Shown piece by piece: positions 1 through 10,964 of a stretch of 64,000 nucleotides of DNA (position 1 is the first letter of the stretch; each line of letters begins with the position of its first letter). Made by a program: the position numbers and the translations under genes. Origin of the DNA: Hsuehochloa calcarea. Lineage: Eukaryota > Streptophyta > Magnoliopsida > Poales > Poaceae. The stretch spans positions 29,049,385 through 29,113,384 of the forward strand of contig CM070594.1 of NCBI GenBank assembly GCA_036346395.1, written 5' to 3'. Under the pieces are notes generated by a model. That model worked only from the letters and a program-made list of their open reading frames with translations. It was not told where the DNA came from and ran no database searches.

Positions 1-3000
1 TTCCATTCATTCACATAGAACCGAAGCAAAACAACAACCAGAAGATAACATAAATAAAGGATAGTTATTACAAAAGAGAGGCCGACCGGCCAAATAACAT
101 ATACATAAAGAAATTTAACAGCGGAAGCAAAAGTGCCATAAGATGGCCATAAACAAAAGAGCCAATCAGTGTGTCTTTAACCCACAAGGCAACCGACCGG
201 ACCGCCAAACTAGTCGTCGAATCCACAGCACAACTCACAAAAGTGAGGCCCTTGGGGCTCACCTTCCTCCACTGCAAACAAAAGCAGCCGGCAAAAGCCG
301 GTGAGTACTTTGAATGTACTCGCAAGACTTACATGTGGAGTAACAAACCTGTATAAATACTACATGCAAGCTCATGGCAGCGGAGGCTGTATGTTTTATT
401 TTAGCATAAAGAAAGTTTATATTTGCAATAATGTAATAGATTGAAAGCAATTTAACAAATCTGTTTTTAAGGATCAAATAATCGTAAATGACAATAATAT
501 AACAGTAGATAGACAACAACAATCCTGGAAGTGACTAAACCATTAGTCACCACAACAATAGCATGAATTACCCGTTCATGCCAACCATGTCAAATTTTAA
601 TTTAAAAGGTTGTAGTCTAGTTCTTGCGACCTTACCAAGCATGTCCATAACCTAGGGCGAGGCTATTCGAATAGTTTTATACCTGCGCAGGTGTACCAAT
701 GTACCCACACGCTGTGCATCGCCTTTTGCCAAGCTATTAAGCACACTTCCTTAGGTATGCCGGCACGGCTAAGTCCTACGAGACATTTCCAATATTGTGA
801 ATTATTCACGAGCCGCCCGTATGGATAGACACCCATACGTTGTGTCGGAGTCATTGTAAAGCCTCGGTCAACTACCCGTCCGCAGTAAAGCCTTGGACAA
901 CTACAATGCTCCTCGGTGGAGAGCCTACCCTAATCTCCACCACCGCACACCCAACACAAGAACACCGAGAACACATATCATGTTTCACACAACACACACA
1001 ACCCCTCCCGCCACTCGGAGATAACACACGCCAAAGTACTAAGTCAAGAGAGGTCCCATATCCCTCTCGCGTGGTTAGCACGCATAAGCGCTTGGCTTAG
1101 TGACACAAGTAACTCGGTCCTTGATGATCTAGGCACCATTCCATTCACACCAACAGATCACACCAACATACCATTGTGCCCAAGTCTAAAATAATTTTAT
1201 TTTCAGTTTTTGACTTTACAAAATTAACAAAGCACAAAGTCTTTGGACATAATGGAATAATAATTATATTTGTGTGATCAAGGTCATCGACTAAGTCGAT
1301 GACTGCCCAAAACTACCGACATCTAAGCATTTCTAAGCATGACACCGAAAAGATAATAAAAGAGCATAATTAAATCACCGGGCTCTAATTCACCAGCGAT
1401 ATTAATAACTTATGTTTGTGGCAGGGGATAACAATTTGAGGGCAACAATGCAATGGGAATAACTACCTCTAATCGGGAAAATTAATTTGACACAAAAGCA
1501 TGCATACATATGAGTTGTAAACAAAGTATTAGACTTGAAAGTAATAGGACATTTATGATCAAACTGCTTGCCTGCTTGCTGTGGCTCAAGGTGTTGCTGA
1601 GGATCAATAATATCGACAATGTGCTCTTCGGATCCTAACGAAAAAGCGAGAAACAAACGATAAGAGCGAATAAAACGCAAAGACTCAACAGTAACCTTTC
1701 TCCAAAAATTCTGAAAATTTTACAGTAGCAAGTTCATGATTTGTAATGAATTTAGCAACAAGAACCAATTGATTTGGATTCTCAATGCAAAAGATATGGC
1801 CAAAACAATTTTGCTCAGCTTTTATAAATCAAAAATGCTACTATTCATTAGAAAAAATTTCTGGATCTATACTGGGGTTGGAAACATTTTTAGATTAAAG
1901 TTCAGTTGAAAACATAACCCACAAATTTTGAATCAACCGAAAAGAATTTAAAATGAATTAGTTATGCATTTTACAAGTTATCATATTTTTCAGTTGATAA
2001 ATAAACCTTTTCGGGAAAATCAGAAATTAGAATCGACGTGGACGAACGAGGAGCGTCGATCTTGGATCCGACGGTCCGCGTCCCAATACCACGCGCTTGC
2101 GCGTGTGCCGAAACCTGGTCGTTAACCGTTGGATCAGGATCCAACGGTCCACGACCACTTTGGTCGGAGCGCGCGGGCGATCCGGGACACTGGTCGTCCG
2201 CCGTTGGATCTGGATCCAACGGTTCATGGGGATCCCAGCGTTGAGTGGTTTGAACGTTCCCACGCACGCGAGCCGTTGATCTAGGATCCAACGATTCACG
2301 TTAACTCGAATCGGGACCGTTGATCTTGGATCCAACGGATCACAGACCGAGACGCGCGACGAATTCAAATCTCCGCGCGAACGCGGGGTAGTAGATCTAA
2401 GGATCGACGGTCCGCATCGACTCGATTCAAAACGTCCGAATCTGTTTTTGTCCCCAAAAAGCGACGGAAGAACGGCTTCGCCGCCGCGGCCATGGGGCGC
2501 GGCGGTGCGAGCAAGCGCCAAAATGGGTCCCAAACATCATTGCGCACCTAAAGGTACCAATGGCGTTATCGCGGTGGTCGAGCGCCAAGCAAGCGGAGAG
2601 AACCGAGGAGACCACAAAGTGACGAAACCGAAAACGGCAACGAACTCGGCTGCGGTTCAAGGGAGCAAGTGCCAGGCCACTAGGGACTAAAGAGGAGCTA
2701 CCTGAGCGCAATGGAGGCGCCGAGGAGAGTCAAGCCGCCTGGAGGAGGAACGCCGCTTTACCGAATTGAGAAATCGAATTCACTCGTCCTGGACAAATTG
2801 AACCGAATTGAGTGAGGTTAAGCTTCATGAGTAGAGGAGAGCGAGAGGAGCAAAGACTTGTGGAAGAAAACCCCCGCTGCACCGACTTCACCGAAGCTCC
2901 AAAACCGACAATGGCGGCCGAAAGCTTCCCGAGTATTTGCGGCTCCAGCGGGCCTGTGAGTGCTAGCTAGAGCTGCGGAGTTGCTAAAGGAAGCTAAGGG

Positions 3001-3942
3001 AGAAGCAAATGAGCTTAAATAGCCGAGGATGGCAGAGGGCAACGGCGATAACCCGCTCGGGTCAAGCCGTGGTTTGAGCGAGAGCGACGGAGCGGTGGAG
3101 AGTGGGCGCTGAGGAGGAGCACGACGAGCAATAAATGCGCACAGAGAGAGCCGTTGAAAAGCGACCGTGGAGTGGACTGCACGCGCGGTGTTTTCCTCTG
3201 CGCACGCCATGGCCGTCGCTGACGCGCACGCTGAACGGAGGAAGGAGACGACGCGCTGACCGTTGGATTGAAATCGAACGGCTGAGTTAGATCGCGTGGA
3301 TTACAACGGTTCCGTCGTTTGGCCGCTCGAGGACCGTTCGATGCTGATCCAACGGCTCGCAACGCGCGCGCCCGAGCGACCGCGCTGGTGCGTTTAGTCG
3401 ACTCGACCGAGTCAAGTGGCCCGAGCCCGAGTCTGGTTCGAACCCGAGGAACAGTGCAAACCAATTAGAATTTGAATTTTAAACATCTGATTTTTTGAGG
3501 AATTATTTGAGGTAGCAAACAAACTCTAAAATTTATGAAATTTTAACTGGAGCTTTCTGACTACAGGAGGAACCTCCCATAAAATTTTCAGAGATTTTTA
3601 TGCACTGAATTATTCTCCAGAAATTCCAGAAGAGAGGAAAATAGGGTTTGACCAGTTTGACTTGCCTCCAAAAATTATCAAATAATTTCTAAAAATCATG
3701 AGATAATTCAGAGGTGTTGTCAAGCCTCCCAAGAACTCAGGGAAAAGATTTCCAAGGGTTTGGCAAAAGACCTTTGCCAAGGAGGGTTTTTGATTAGAGT
3801 CAAAAGAGAATTTAAATTGGATTTTCCATAATTCTTTTGAAAAGAATTACCAAAAATGACCAAGTCTTCAAGATGCAAGAAAGTTTTAATTTCTTCTGAT
3901 TTTTCTTACATTTGAACACAAACCCATATTTGGAATGTTACA
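1..3942 (-). mobile_element. Gypsy-type long LTR, cut by the window edge
   Basis: On the minus strand this block opens at 3942 with TGTAACATTCC, a typical start of long grass Gypsy LTRs, and runs out of the window at position 1. Going inward it has an AT-rich start, a GC-rich middle (about 3460-2040), a TATA-like CTATTTAAG at 3014-3022, and a distal part with the palindrome CTATTCGAATAG at 663-674 beside GCGCAG. The LTRs at 23200, 41165 and 48640 show much the same landmarks in the same order. The reading frames here (up to 168 codons) overlap on both strands and show no domain. Whether it is a solo LTR or part of a full element cannot be told. Confidence 0.6.
2040..3360. repeat. Cluster of CCGTTGGATC / GATCCAACGG inverted motifs
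   Basis: Inside the GC-rich part of the first LTR the pair CCGTTGGATC and GATCCAACGG, or close variants, recurs about eight times, for example near 2129-2152, 2201-2222, 2271-2292, 2317-2340, 3258-3283 and 3331-3354. Each pair is separated by only a few bases, so it could form a short hairpin. Seen directly; function unknown. Confidence 0.7.
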
Positions 3943-4089
3943 CATATAATGATTGAGTCCAAATGTAGTACCTCTGGGTTAACACTTTTACGCGAAGCGA
4001 GGACGAAAGTTTAACTGAGGTGCTGTGTGTGTGTGGCTTCGCCCATAGTTGGCTCAACATTGAGCGGATTTTGTGCTTAGGGTGTTACA
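3943..4089 (+). mobile_element. Fragment of a short-LTR element (TATA to LTR end)
   Basis: This 147-base piece matches the promoter-to-end part of the 240-bp LTRs at 52449-52691 and 57096-57335. In its own sense (plus) it has ATATAAT at 3944-3950, the shared hairpin at 3967-4024, and ends at 4089 with GGGTGTTACA. The Gypsy LTR to its left begins right where the homology stops, so that LTR probably inserted into an older copy of this family. Confidence 0.5.
3967..4024 (+). other. Conserved hairpin, copy 1
   Basis: AGTACCTC at the 5' side faces GAGGTGCT at the 3' side. Inside, GTTAACACTTT can pair with AAAGTTTAAC with one bulge, around a loop containing CGAAGCG. In the plus-strand RNA the closing stem has one U-G wobble; in the opposite strand the same position would be a C-A mismatch. 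Confidence 0.55.
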
Positions 4090-5481
4090 CAACATGCGTG
4101 TGAAATTTGATTGAAACTATTTTTTCGGGAACTTTGCGAAACATGCATTAAACTAGCTCGGTAATTTAAAACTTCTTTTCAAAATTTGCCTGAAACCTGA
4201 TCTTCGAATTTGAAACTCGCTTGAAACTTTTCAAACTTGTGAAAATATGTTTGCTACCCGTTGAGACTCATGAAACTTCTTGAAACACGCTTGAAGCTTT
4301 GGAAACTGAAACGGAAGTATGTAACCTGCTATGCCGCTGGCAGGGAAGGCAATCGGGTGCGGCGAGCACAGATAGTGCTCGCCAACCCAAAAGTCTCTAA
4401 CGGGCGTGTCCGCGAAGGGCGACAGGTAAAGAACCTCGTTCATACCCGTCGCCCACGGGTATGCCCATGTACCCGTCACATGCCCACATCATCATAAAAC
4501 AGCGTAGACTGCATAGTTTATATACCAGTTTGCTAATCAAGTTCAACAAAAAATGGACAGTTCAACAACTAAGGTATGCCCGTTTACCCGGTAGGCAGAG
4601 GATTACCCCTATTTCTATGTCTGTGGGCAAAGAAAACATCTCGTGCCCAACTCCATTAAGACATTTACCAGTAGACACGTGAATAATCGAACATAATTGC
4701 CATCCTTAGCCGTTGGGGACTGCCACTCTAGGTATGTTCTCAACGTGAACCGTGTTGTAGCAGCACTCCGTAAAAAACATGCTGGCAAGCATGCGGTAGG
4801 TCGCTGATGTGAGGCTATCCCTCCCCGCAGCCGTTGGATATTGATCTGATCCTTATTTGCAGCACAAATTCACAATCCAACACTCGCCAAAAAGAAAAGC
4901 TTCGTTATGCCCTTAATTAAAGATGTTGATATGTTGAGGCCTCTTAAAAAAACATGCTGGCTGGGGCGCGGTAGGTCCCCGATGTGCCGGGCGGGCAGCC
5001 GGTTGCTTTGACATTAAAATCAAAATAATGTAGGTGTGACTAATTCAAATCAACGACCGACGGAAGTTTCTTTCGATCCAAATACACAGAAATTAAGTAG
5101 GCTAATTCGCCATGTTTGCTTACTAGAGATAGAGGTGATTAATTACGAGAACATACATCAATCCGCGAGTATTCTTGCACACGGGATTCTGTTATATAGA
5201 ATCCCTTGTCCTACATATGTGATCTAATTGTAATTACATCACTTCGATGGTCACATACTGCTGCGCCCATTCTACACCGCCGTCGTCGGAGCCCACGGCC
5301 ACCTCGTGCCTCGCCGCCGGCCACACAATAAAACTGAGCCGGTGAACTTGCGGCGGCCGCGACCTCACGACGAGAGTAGTTAGAACTAACATACAGCTCA
5401 TACGTCGACTACAAGCTAACAGGCAGAAGAAAAGGCAGAAGCGAGACGAGCTCTGCCTCTAGCTAGCTAGCTAAAAGCTAA
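4090..5481. other. Gene-free stretch with TE remnants; includes the PNRC 3' flank
   Basis: No coding sequence recognised. 4090-4330 is rich in TGAAAC-type words. A direct repeat of about 40 bases containing AACATGCTGG and GGTAGGTC occurs at 4771-4811 and 4945-4986. The last 200 bases or so before 5482 are presumably the 3' untranslated region of the minus-strand gene; no poly(A) signal could be fixed. Confidence 0.5.
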
Positions 5482-5823
5482 CTACTCCAACCGCAGGATG
5501 CGCCTGAGGTGGCGCGTCGCGGCGTCATCAACGACGCCGACGGTCGCGGCGTTCTTGAACGGGAACTGCGGCAGCGGCAGCGAGCTCGGCTCGGGGGACA
5601 CGGAGAACGCCGGCCCCGCGTACACTTCCACCGCGGGGCTCACCGGAGCCGCAGCTATCTTCTTGGCAGAAGTAGAAGAAGGCCTGCCATGGTGCCTCAG
5701 GCTCGCCGTCGAAGCCGCCGGTGGCGACTTCCTGGTAGCGCTGGGGTTAGGCTTCCGGTGCGTGGCTCGGATCCTCCGCGGCGGCAGGAGGATGTTGTGT
5801 GGGCGCAGCACCTCGGTGGCCAT
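5482..5823 (-). CDS. Small proline-rich PNRC-like protein
   Basis: Single-exon frame of 113 codons. The protein starts MATEVLRP and ends HLRRILRLE. Its N-terminal half is basic and rich in Ser, Pro and Ala (RKPNPSATRKSPPAAS near residues 23-38). The C-terminal half has the signature of a small plant family I associate with the PNRC proline-rich domain: YAGPAF (68-73), SPEPSSLPLP (76-85) and ATRHLRRILRL (102-112). No signal peptide or membrane segment is visible. Animal PNRC proteins are small nuclear or P-body adaptors, PNRC2 linking to mRNA decapping; a similar role in plants is inference only. The start is the ATG at 5821-5823; the codon just upstream is TTG. A TATA box lies about 120 bases upstream. 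Codon use is GC-rich, as in many grass genes. Reading frames on the opposite strand are shadows. Confidence 0.8.
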   Translation of the reverse strand: MATEVLRPHNILLPPRRIRATHRKPNPSATRKSPPAASTASLRHHGRPSSTSAKKIAAAPVSPAVEVYAGPAFSVSPEPSSLPLPQFPFKNAATVGVVDDAATRHLRRILRLE

Positions 5824-5942
5824 CAACGGAGAAGGCGACGACAGAAAGGAGGAGATGAGAGGAAGAAAGAGGAAAGTGCAATCGGGTTTTGATTGCTGTA
5901 CACGGTTTGGATGTGGAATTCCGGGGTGGAAGAAGGCGCAGG

Positions 5943-5949
5943 TTTTATA
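5943..5949 (-). promoter_or_regulatory. TATA box of the PNRC-like gene
   Basis: TATAAAA on the minus strand, 120 bases upstream of the ATG. Transcription would start near 5915, giving a 5' leader of about 90 bases. It is the only good TATA motif in the right place. Confidence 0.55.
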
Positions 5950-8900
5950 GGATCGTGCGGAAACGGTTGACGCGTTGCCTTCCGGCTTCCGGCGTGGTGT
6001 GGTGGACTTTGACGGCTTCCTTCACATTTCCATTCTCTGGCTGATTGGTTCGCGGCAGGTTCGCGTCGGTTTCGCTGGCTAAAGGCTTTATGATCGCTGT
6101 GCACCTTCGGGTACGCCATTTCTTTTACACAAGTTGTTTATTCGCCACTCTAGATGGTACTATCTACTGCATTAATTTCTTTGATGAAACTTTTAAAGAT
6201 TTAATTTACAATATTTTAGTCAGGGTGGAACAGGATGCAGTGAGTACGTATTGTTGTGCAAAATCCTCCACTGGTTAATGGGAACAAAATAGATGATATT
6301 TGACTTTGTCGAATTTGTTATTATACATGTACGCGTTGTGCTGGAACGGAGTTGCTCTGTAGCCACTCCTCCATCCATTCATTCCTTGTTTTCTCCATCT
6401 ATCCATTCCTTGTCTTCTTCCTGCGTTTCTTCTCTCCGCAGTTTCTGACCGTGCAAGTAGGTAGGCTCGCTGATGCACCACCTAACGACTTGCCAGCTCC
6501 GATGAAGAGCCCAACGAGGTGCTTCCACTTGTGCATCCTCCCTCGCCCTCTACCGTCGTTCCCACTACCATCTCCTTCTTGGCCCCTCTACCTCCTCCTC
6601 GGTGCCGTTGCTCCGCCGCCGCCTCCCTCTACCGCCACTCCTCCTCAACCCCTTTGCCTCCCTCCTCGGCACTGCCTCCGGTCTACGCACTGCCACCACT
6701 CCCGCTATCACGTCTCTTCCACCTCCCGCTACCGCTAAGGTGAATTGCAACCTATTTGATTTGAGTTGAAATCTTGGTTTTGAAAAGTGTCAAAAATTGA
6801 AAGGTGAATGCAAGCTTGAAAGTTTCTTTTGAAGATTGAAAGTGTTTCGAATCTGTGTTACAAGTTCGAAATCGAAATTGAGGGGGTTCATAATGCATCG
6901 TGTGTGCATGTGCGAAATAGATATCCCCTTGGGTTTGTTCTGCATTCTTTGTACATGGATGTCAATGGATTTTGTTTTCCATGCTATAGGATTTAATTTG
7001 ACAAGGTAGTAAATTTAAACACAAATAAATAATCGCTGAAAACCTTATGGTCAATATTGCCAAATATGCCATGATGGTAACACTGGAACAGTTATCACGT
7101 GCACAGTGTGTACGCATATCATGTTCTCGGCAAGGTGTCGCAAGTTGCAGCTGCCGCTGGTGCAAGTGGGGGCAGGTCGGCTGCTAGATAAGCCGCGGGT
7201 ACCTGCGTGCCGGTCAATTTAGGTTGTCACCGCGTCACCACTTCAGATTGGCATCACGTCACCATCCATATCGTTGATCCATTCCTGAATTGGTACTAGA
7301 GGGCATATTAGACTCGCGTTTAGCGAGAATTATTACCTTATTTAACAGCCGGTGAAAAGCGCGCCCGTCCGCCCCGGCCACGTCGCCGGGAAACCGCGAG
7401 CCCTCCGATTGCTCCGCGCCCGTGCCCGCCCCCGCACGATCGACCCGCTGCGCTGCGTGCGAACGGCTTTCGCTCGAGCGGCGGCGCGTCCGGTTGCCTC
7501 GCGGGCCTGCGCGCCTCCTTCGGCCCAGCGCGTGTCCCGTGGCCCACGTACCCACGGCCTTCGTCGAGCCATGCGCCGTTCCCGCGCCTCTCCGTCCCGC
7601 TCCAGACGGCCGCGCCAGCTCGCGCGGGGAACTTCCTAGTATATTAGTTCAAAGCTCACCGGTTGAGACGGCATGCTAGTATGTATATAGTTGGTCCAAG
7701 AAGACATTTTTATATCAGCTATGTTAATTTGGCTCACAAGTGCATCTAGATAAGACATTTGTGGAATACCTAGAAAAACTAGGTATCAATTTGTTTAATA
7801 AGATATAGATATCTAAGTCAGAGCCGAAGAGAACCAAAACCTAGGTACACCTCTCACCAACTGAGCTAGGCTCAGTTCTTGTGTGTATGAGAACTCTCTT
7901 GGGTGTAATGGTGGCCATCCGTCAAAGTTTGAGTATCACTTTTAGCTTAAATTTGAAATGCGAGGGGAAGAAATCTTATCCCGACACATTAAAAAAGTTC
8001 TTGAATAATGCTGAGTGAACTTTTTCACCAATGAAGTCTACCTAGCTATCTTGTTTCAAAAAATATATATATATATACTGGGCTATAGGGCTAGCTAAAT
8101 ATCGAACTTGCTGTCTTTGGAACAAATTTTGTTAACTAACATTTTCTTTAACAATATTTTAAAAATAACCCATACTAACTTATTTTAAAAATGATGCGTG
8201 CTTGTCACGCCACTCTTGGTGGGTTGGCAGATTAACGTTACCATCCCACCGGTAAGCTCAAACTTATTTCCGAAAAGGTGACCATTTTCACCATCGTTGA
8301 CGTCGTAAAACAATGGTGGTGTGGCAAAGGAGGTCACGTTGGTGCAATGGCGTAGCAAGCTTTGAGCGGGGGTTATTTTTTAAAATATGTTATGGTAGGG
8401 ATTTTTTAAAAAAAATATTAATAAAAATGAATAATTAGTAAAAAAATTCCTGTCTCTGACAACTGGTTGTGACAATTTTTCTTTAAACCATGCTTACCAA
8501 AACATTATCGCTGTGCCACATGCTCCATATTGCATATTTGCTTTCCACATCAAATCAACAAGTACTGCATTATATATAATTACTCCCAAAATTAATATTC
8601 TGCCATATGAGCCATCTCTCTACATGGTTTAGTTAAGAGTATATGATACAACCATCTTCCTAACATTTTTACTGACAATATTTAAAGGTGAGTTCGGCAT
8701 ATGGGACATTGCCATTTAAGTTATACTCCATCCGGTCACCAAAAAAGTTGATTTGGGTAACGTACGGTCAAACTTTATAAACTTTGACTATCGATATTTT
8801 TTTTTGAATATTTAGAATGAACACATAAAAGTGTGCATGGACAGCACATAAAATTTTATCCCCTTCTTCAATATATCCTGCTCGGTAGCTCTTCTAAAAG

Positions 8901-9378
8901 CAGACACGCCATGAATGTGCTCTTCACTCACACGGTTCTCAACGTACATCTAGCTTCGGTCGATCTGCTCTACGCACGTAACAAATTAGATTAATGCACG
9001 CAACTACATACTCTTCCTATTGACCAAACATACTACAAATGGAATAATGATTAACCCCAGGAAAATATAAATGATTACAGATCATTACCCTTGGAGTTCA
9101 CCACGAAGATCCCAAATATCCCATGAGATCTCTTCCTATTGACCAACATCTCTTTCTTCCTCCTTTCCTTCTCCCTTCCTCCAATTCAGTTCATGACATA
9201 GTCAGAATTGAGGCCCACTATGATATAAATAGTAATATTTTACACAATACATGACAAGTCAATGTATATATACATGCCCCTCATTGTTCTATTGTAAATC
9301 TTAATTACCAATAACCTTCTTGGATGATAAACCTAGCTATCATCGATATCTCTAGATTATATAATGCATATAATTAGA
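5950..9378. other. Intergenic, no convincing gene
   Basis: 6359-6738 is pyrimidine-rich and open in two plus frames with proline/serine-rich translations but no domain. 6740-6900 is AT-rich. 8071-8086 is a short (TA)n run. Around 8725-8800 the words CTCCATCCGGTCACC and GGTCAAACTTTATAAAC resemble one end of a Stowaway/Tourist-type MITE; its partner end was not found. The rest is unassigned. Confidence 0.4.
7338..7640. other. GC-rich, CpG-rich island of unknown origin
   Basis: An abrupt 300-base island, far richer in G+C and CpG than its flanks, open in several frames on both strands, which is expected of such composition. The translations are Arg/Ala/Pro-rich and show no domain. It could be a promoter or first-exon relic or a fragment carried by a transposon, but no terminal inverted repeats were found. 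Confidence 0.35.
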
Positions 9379-9968
9379 AGAAAATACTAACCTTATATCA
9401 CCAAGAATAAATAGATCTACAAGCATACACTTGCAAATCTACAGTATTGAATTCTTTCACCAAACGCCCCAGAGCCGGTCGCCTCCTTCAAAGCAGCCAC
9501 GCGCATATCAAAGATAGATATCACTATAGACAGATCTGTCTAGAGTCGGGATGACCAGATATTTAATTGCGCATATCACAGACCGTTCTTAAAAAGAACT
9601 ATCTGTGATATGTATCATAGACGGTTTAAAATAACCACTTCTGTGATAATCGTAGGCTCACAGACGGTTCTTGTTACGAACCGTCTGTGATAAATAGCAC
9701 AGACAGTTATTAACAATAACCATCTATGAAACTGTATACGTATCACATATGATTTTTTAATAAGAACTGTCTGTGATATGGGCCATTAAATATCTGGTCG
9801 TCCCCTCAGATCTAGATCCATCTGTAGTGAGAAATATCTCTGATATATATGCGACTACTTTGAAGGAGGCGGCCAACTCTGGGGCACGTTTGGTGAAAGA
9901 AATACCGTAAATTTTCAAGTGTGCTTGTAGATCTATGTGTTCTTGGTGATTTAAGGTTAGTATTCTTT
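9379..9968. repeat. Long foldback 1 (about 590 bases, arms about 220)
   Basis: The left end (ATACTAACCTTA, ACCAAACGCCCCAGAG, GCCTCCTTCAAAG) returns in reverse complement on the right (CTTTGAAGGAGGC, CTCTGGGGC, TAAGGTTAGTAT). The axis lies near 9674, in a smaller perfect hairpin of the CACAGACGGTTC type. A transcript through it would be almost wholly double-stranded. Confidence 0.75.
9522..9829. mobile_element. CACTA-ended segment at the core of foldback 1
   Basis: Begins CACTATAGAC and ends with TAGTG; both ends carry an inverted GACCAGATATTTAAT. ACGGTTC/GAACCGT subterminal units lie between. The flanking triplets (TAT, AGA) do not match, because the flanks are themselves inverted copies of one another. 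It may be a small non-autonomous CACTA element, or just the core of a larger palindrome. Confidence 0.5.
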
Positions 9969-9969
9969 T

Positions 9970-10418
9970 GTCTCTGATGTGGCTGTTTTGAAGAAGACGA
10001 CGAGTACACCTAAGAAAGCAACTAAGCCAACCACAAAGCGTGATCTTTTTTCAGTTGTCGCCCACGCAGCATGAAGTAATGAGGTGGTAGCCACAGCTTA
10101 CTTTATCGAACCTAACACACTCTCATGGCAGCCATGCTTTTTAAGCTTGCATGGGCTGGTCATACCGTAATTGTATTATGGCTTAATGCTCTTACTTCAT
10201 TAGCATTCTCTGTCTAGTCGGTATGACTAGCCCCTACGAGTTCAAGAAGCATGGTTGTCAGGAGAGTGTGTCAGCTTCGATGAGATTAGTTGTGGCTGCT
10301 GTCTCATCCTCCTCATGTTGCGTGGACGACCTCTCGAAAAAATAATGCTTTGTGGTGGGCTTGATTGCTTTCTTAGGTGTACTCGCCGTCTTCTTCAAAG
10401 CAGCCACGCTTATTAGAG
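9970..10418. repeat. Long foldback 2 carrying an inverted coding-like fragment
   Basis: Arms of about 190 bases, roughly 80% identical by eye, around a loop of about 45 bases centred near 10194. Shared words include CGAGTACACCTAAGAAAGCA, ACACACTCTC and GGTCATACCG or its variants. Reading into each arm from its outer end gives related lysine-rich translations containing STPKKATKPTTK (left) and STPKKAIKPTTK (right, minus strand; the right frame stays open for about 45 codons). This suggests that part of a plant gene was captured and duplicated head-to-head. The source gene is not identified. Confidence 0.65.
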
Positions 10419-10964
10419 ATGATTCTTGTTAATAACCATTTGCGATACACATCACAGACGGTTCTAATTACAAATCGTCTGTGATAAATAAACATCACAG
10501 ACGGTTCTTGTTAATTAATAACCGCTTATGATAGTTCCTTCCATATCTAAACAATGTTCTGTTTTTCTCCTGCTAGCATCAGAAGTATCACGAAAAAAGT
10601 ACCGTTAATTTTACAAGTATCTGAAGCATACTAGAGTTGAAGAAGGAGTGCATTCTGGACCATATCAAGTGGCGGGAGAAGATTGTGTGTGTGTGCATGT
10701 ATCATTGTTGTAATATATGGCATATTTGTTAAGTAGCCGAATAACTATATCACAGACGGTTATTTTTATAACCGTCGTAATAATTCTGACCGCTTTTAAC
10801 AATAACCATCTCGGACGTATGCGATTATCACATACGATTGTTCTTAAGAACCGTCTACGAATTATCACAGACGGTTCTATTTACAGACCGTCTGTGATAA
10901 TTACGTATCACAGATGGTTTATTTTTGTGATAAAGCGTCCAAAATAGCCTGTTTTGTACTAGTG
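10419..10964 (-). mobile_element. Terminal part of a CACTA transposon
   Basis: Reading from 10964 on the minus strand gives CACTAGTACAAAACAGGC, nearly the same as the end of the CACTA element at 12262. Behind it are several TCACAGACGGTTC / GAACCGTCTGTGA palindromic units (10495-10510 and 10740-10915), the subterminal repeats that bind transposase in this superfamily. No matching left terminus was found before the foldbacks, so the element is either truncated or bounded by the foldback DNA. Confidence 0.6.

Noticed and set aside
5498..5950. Two plus-strand frames over the PNRC gene
   Set aside because: Shadows of the minus-strand gene, whose product has recognisable motifs and a TATA box.
9970..10418. 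MicroRNA precursor
   Set aside because: The arms are too long and too diverged, and no known miRNA was recognised; a foldback gene fragment or siRNA source fits better.
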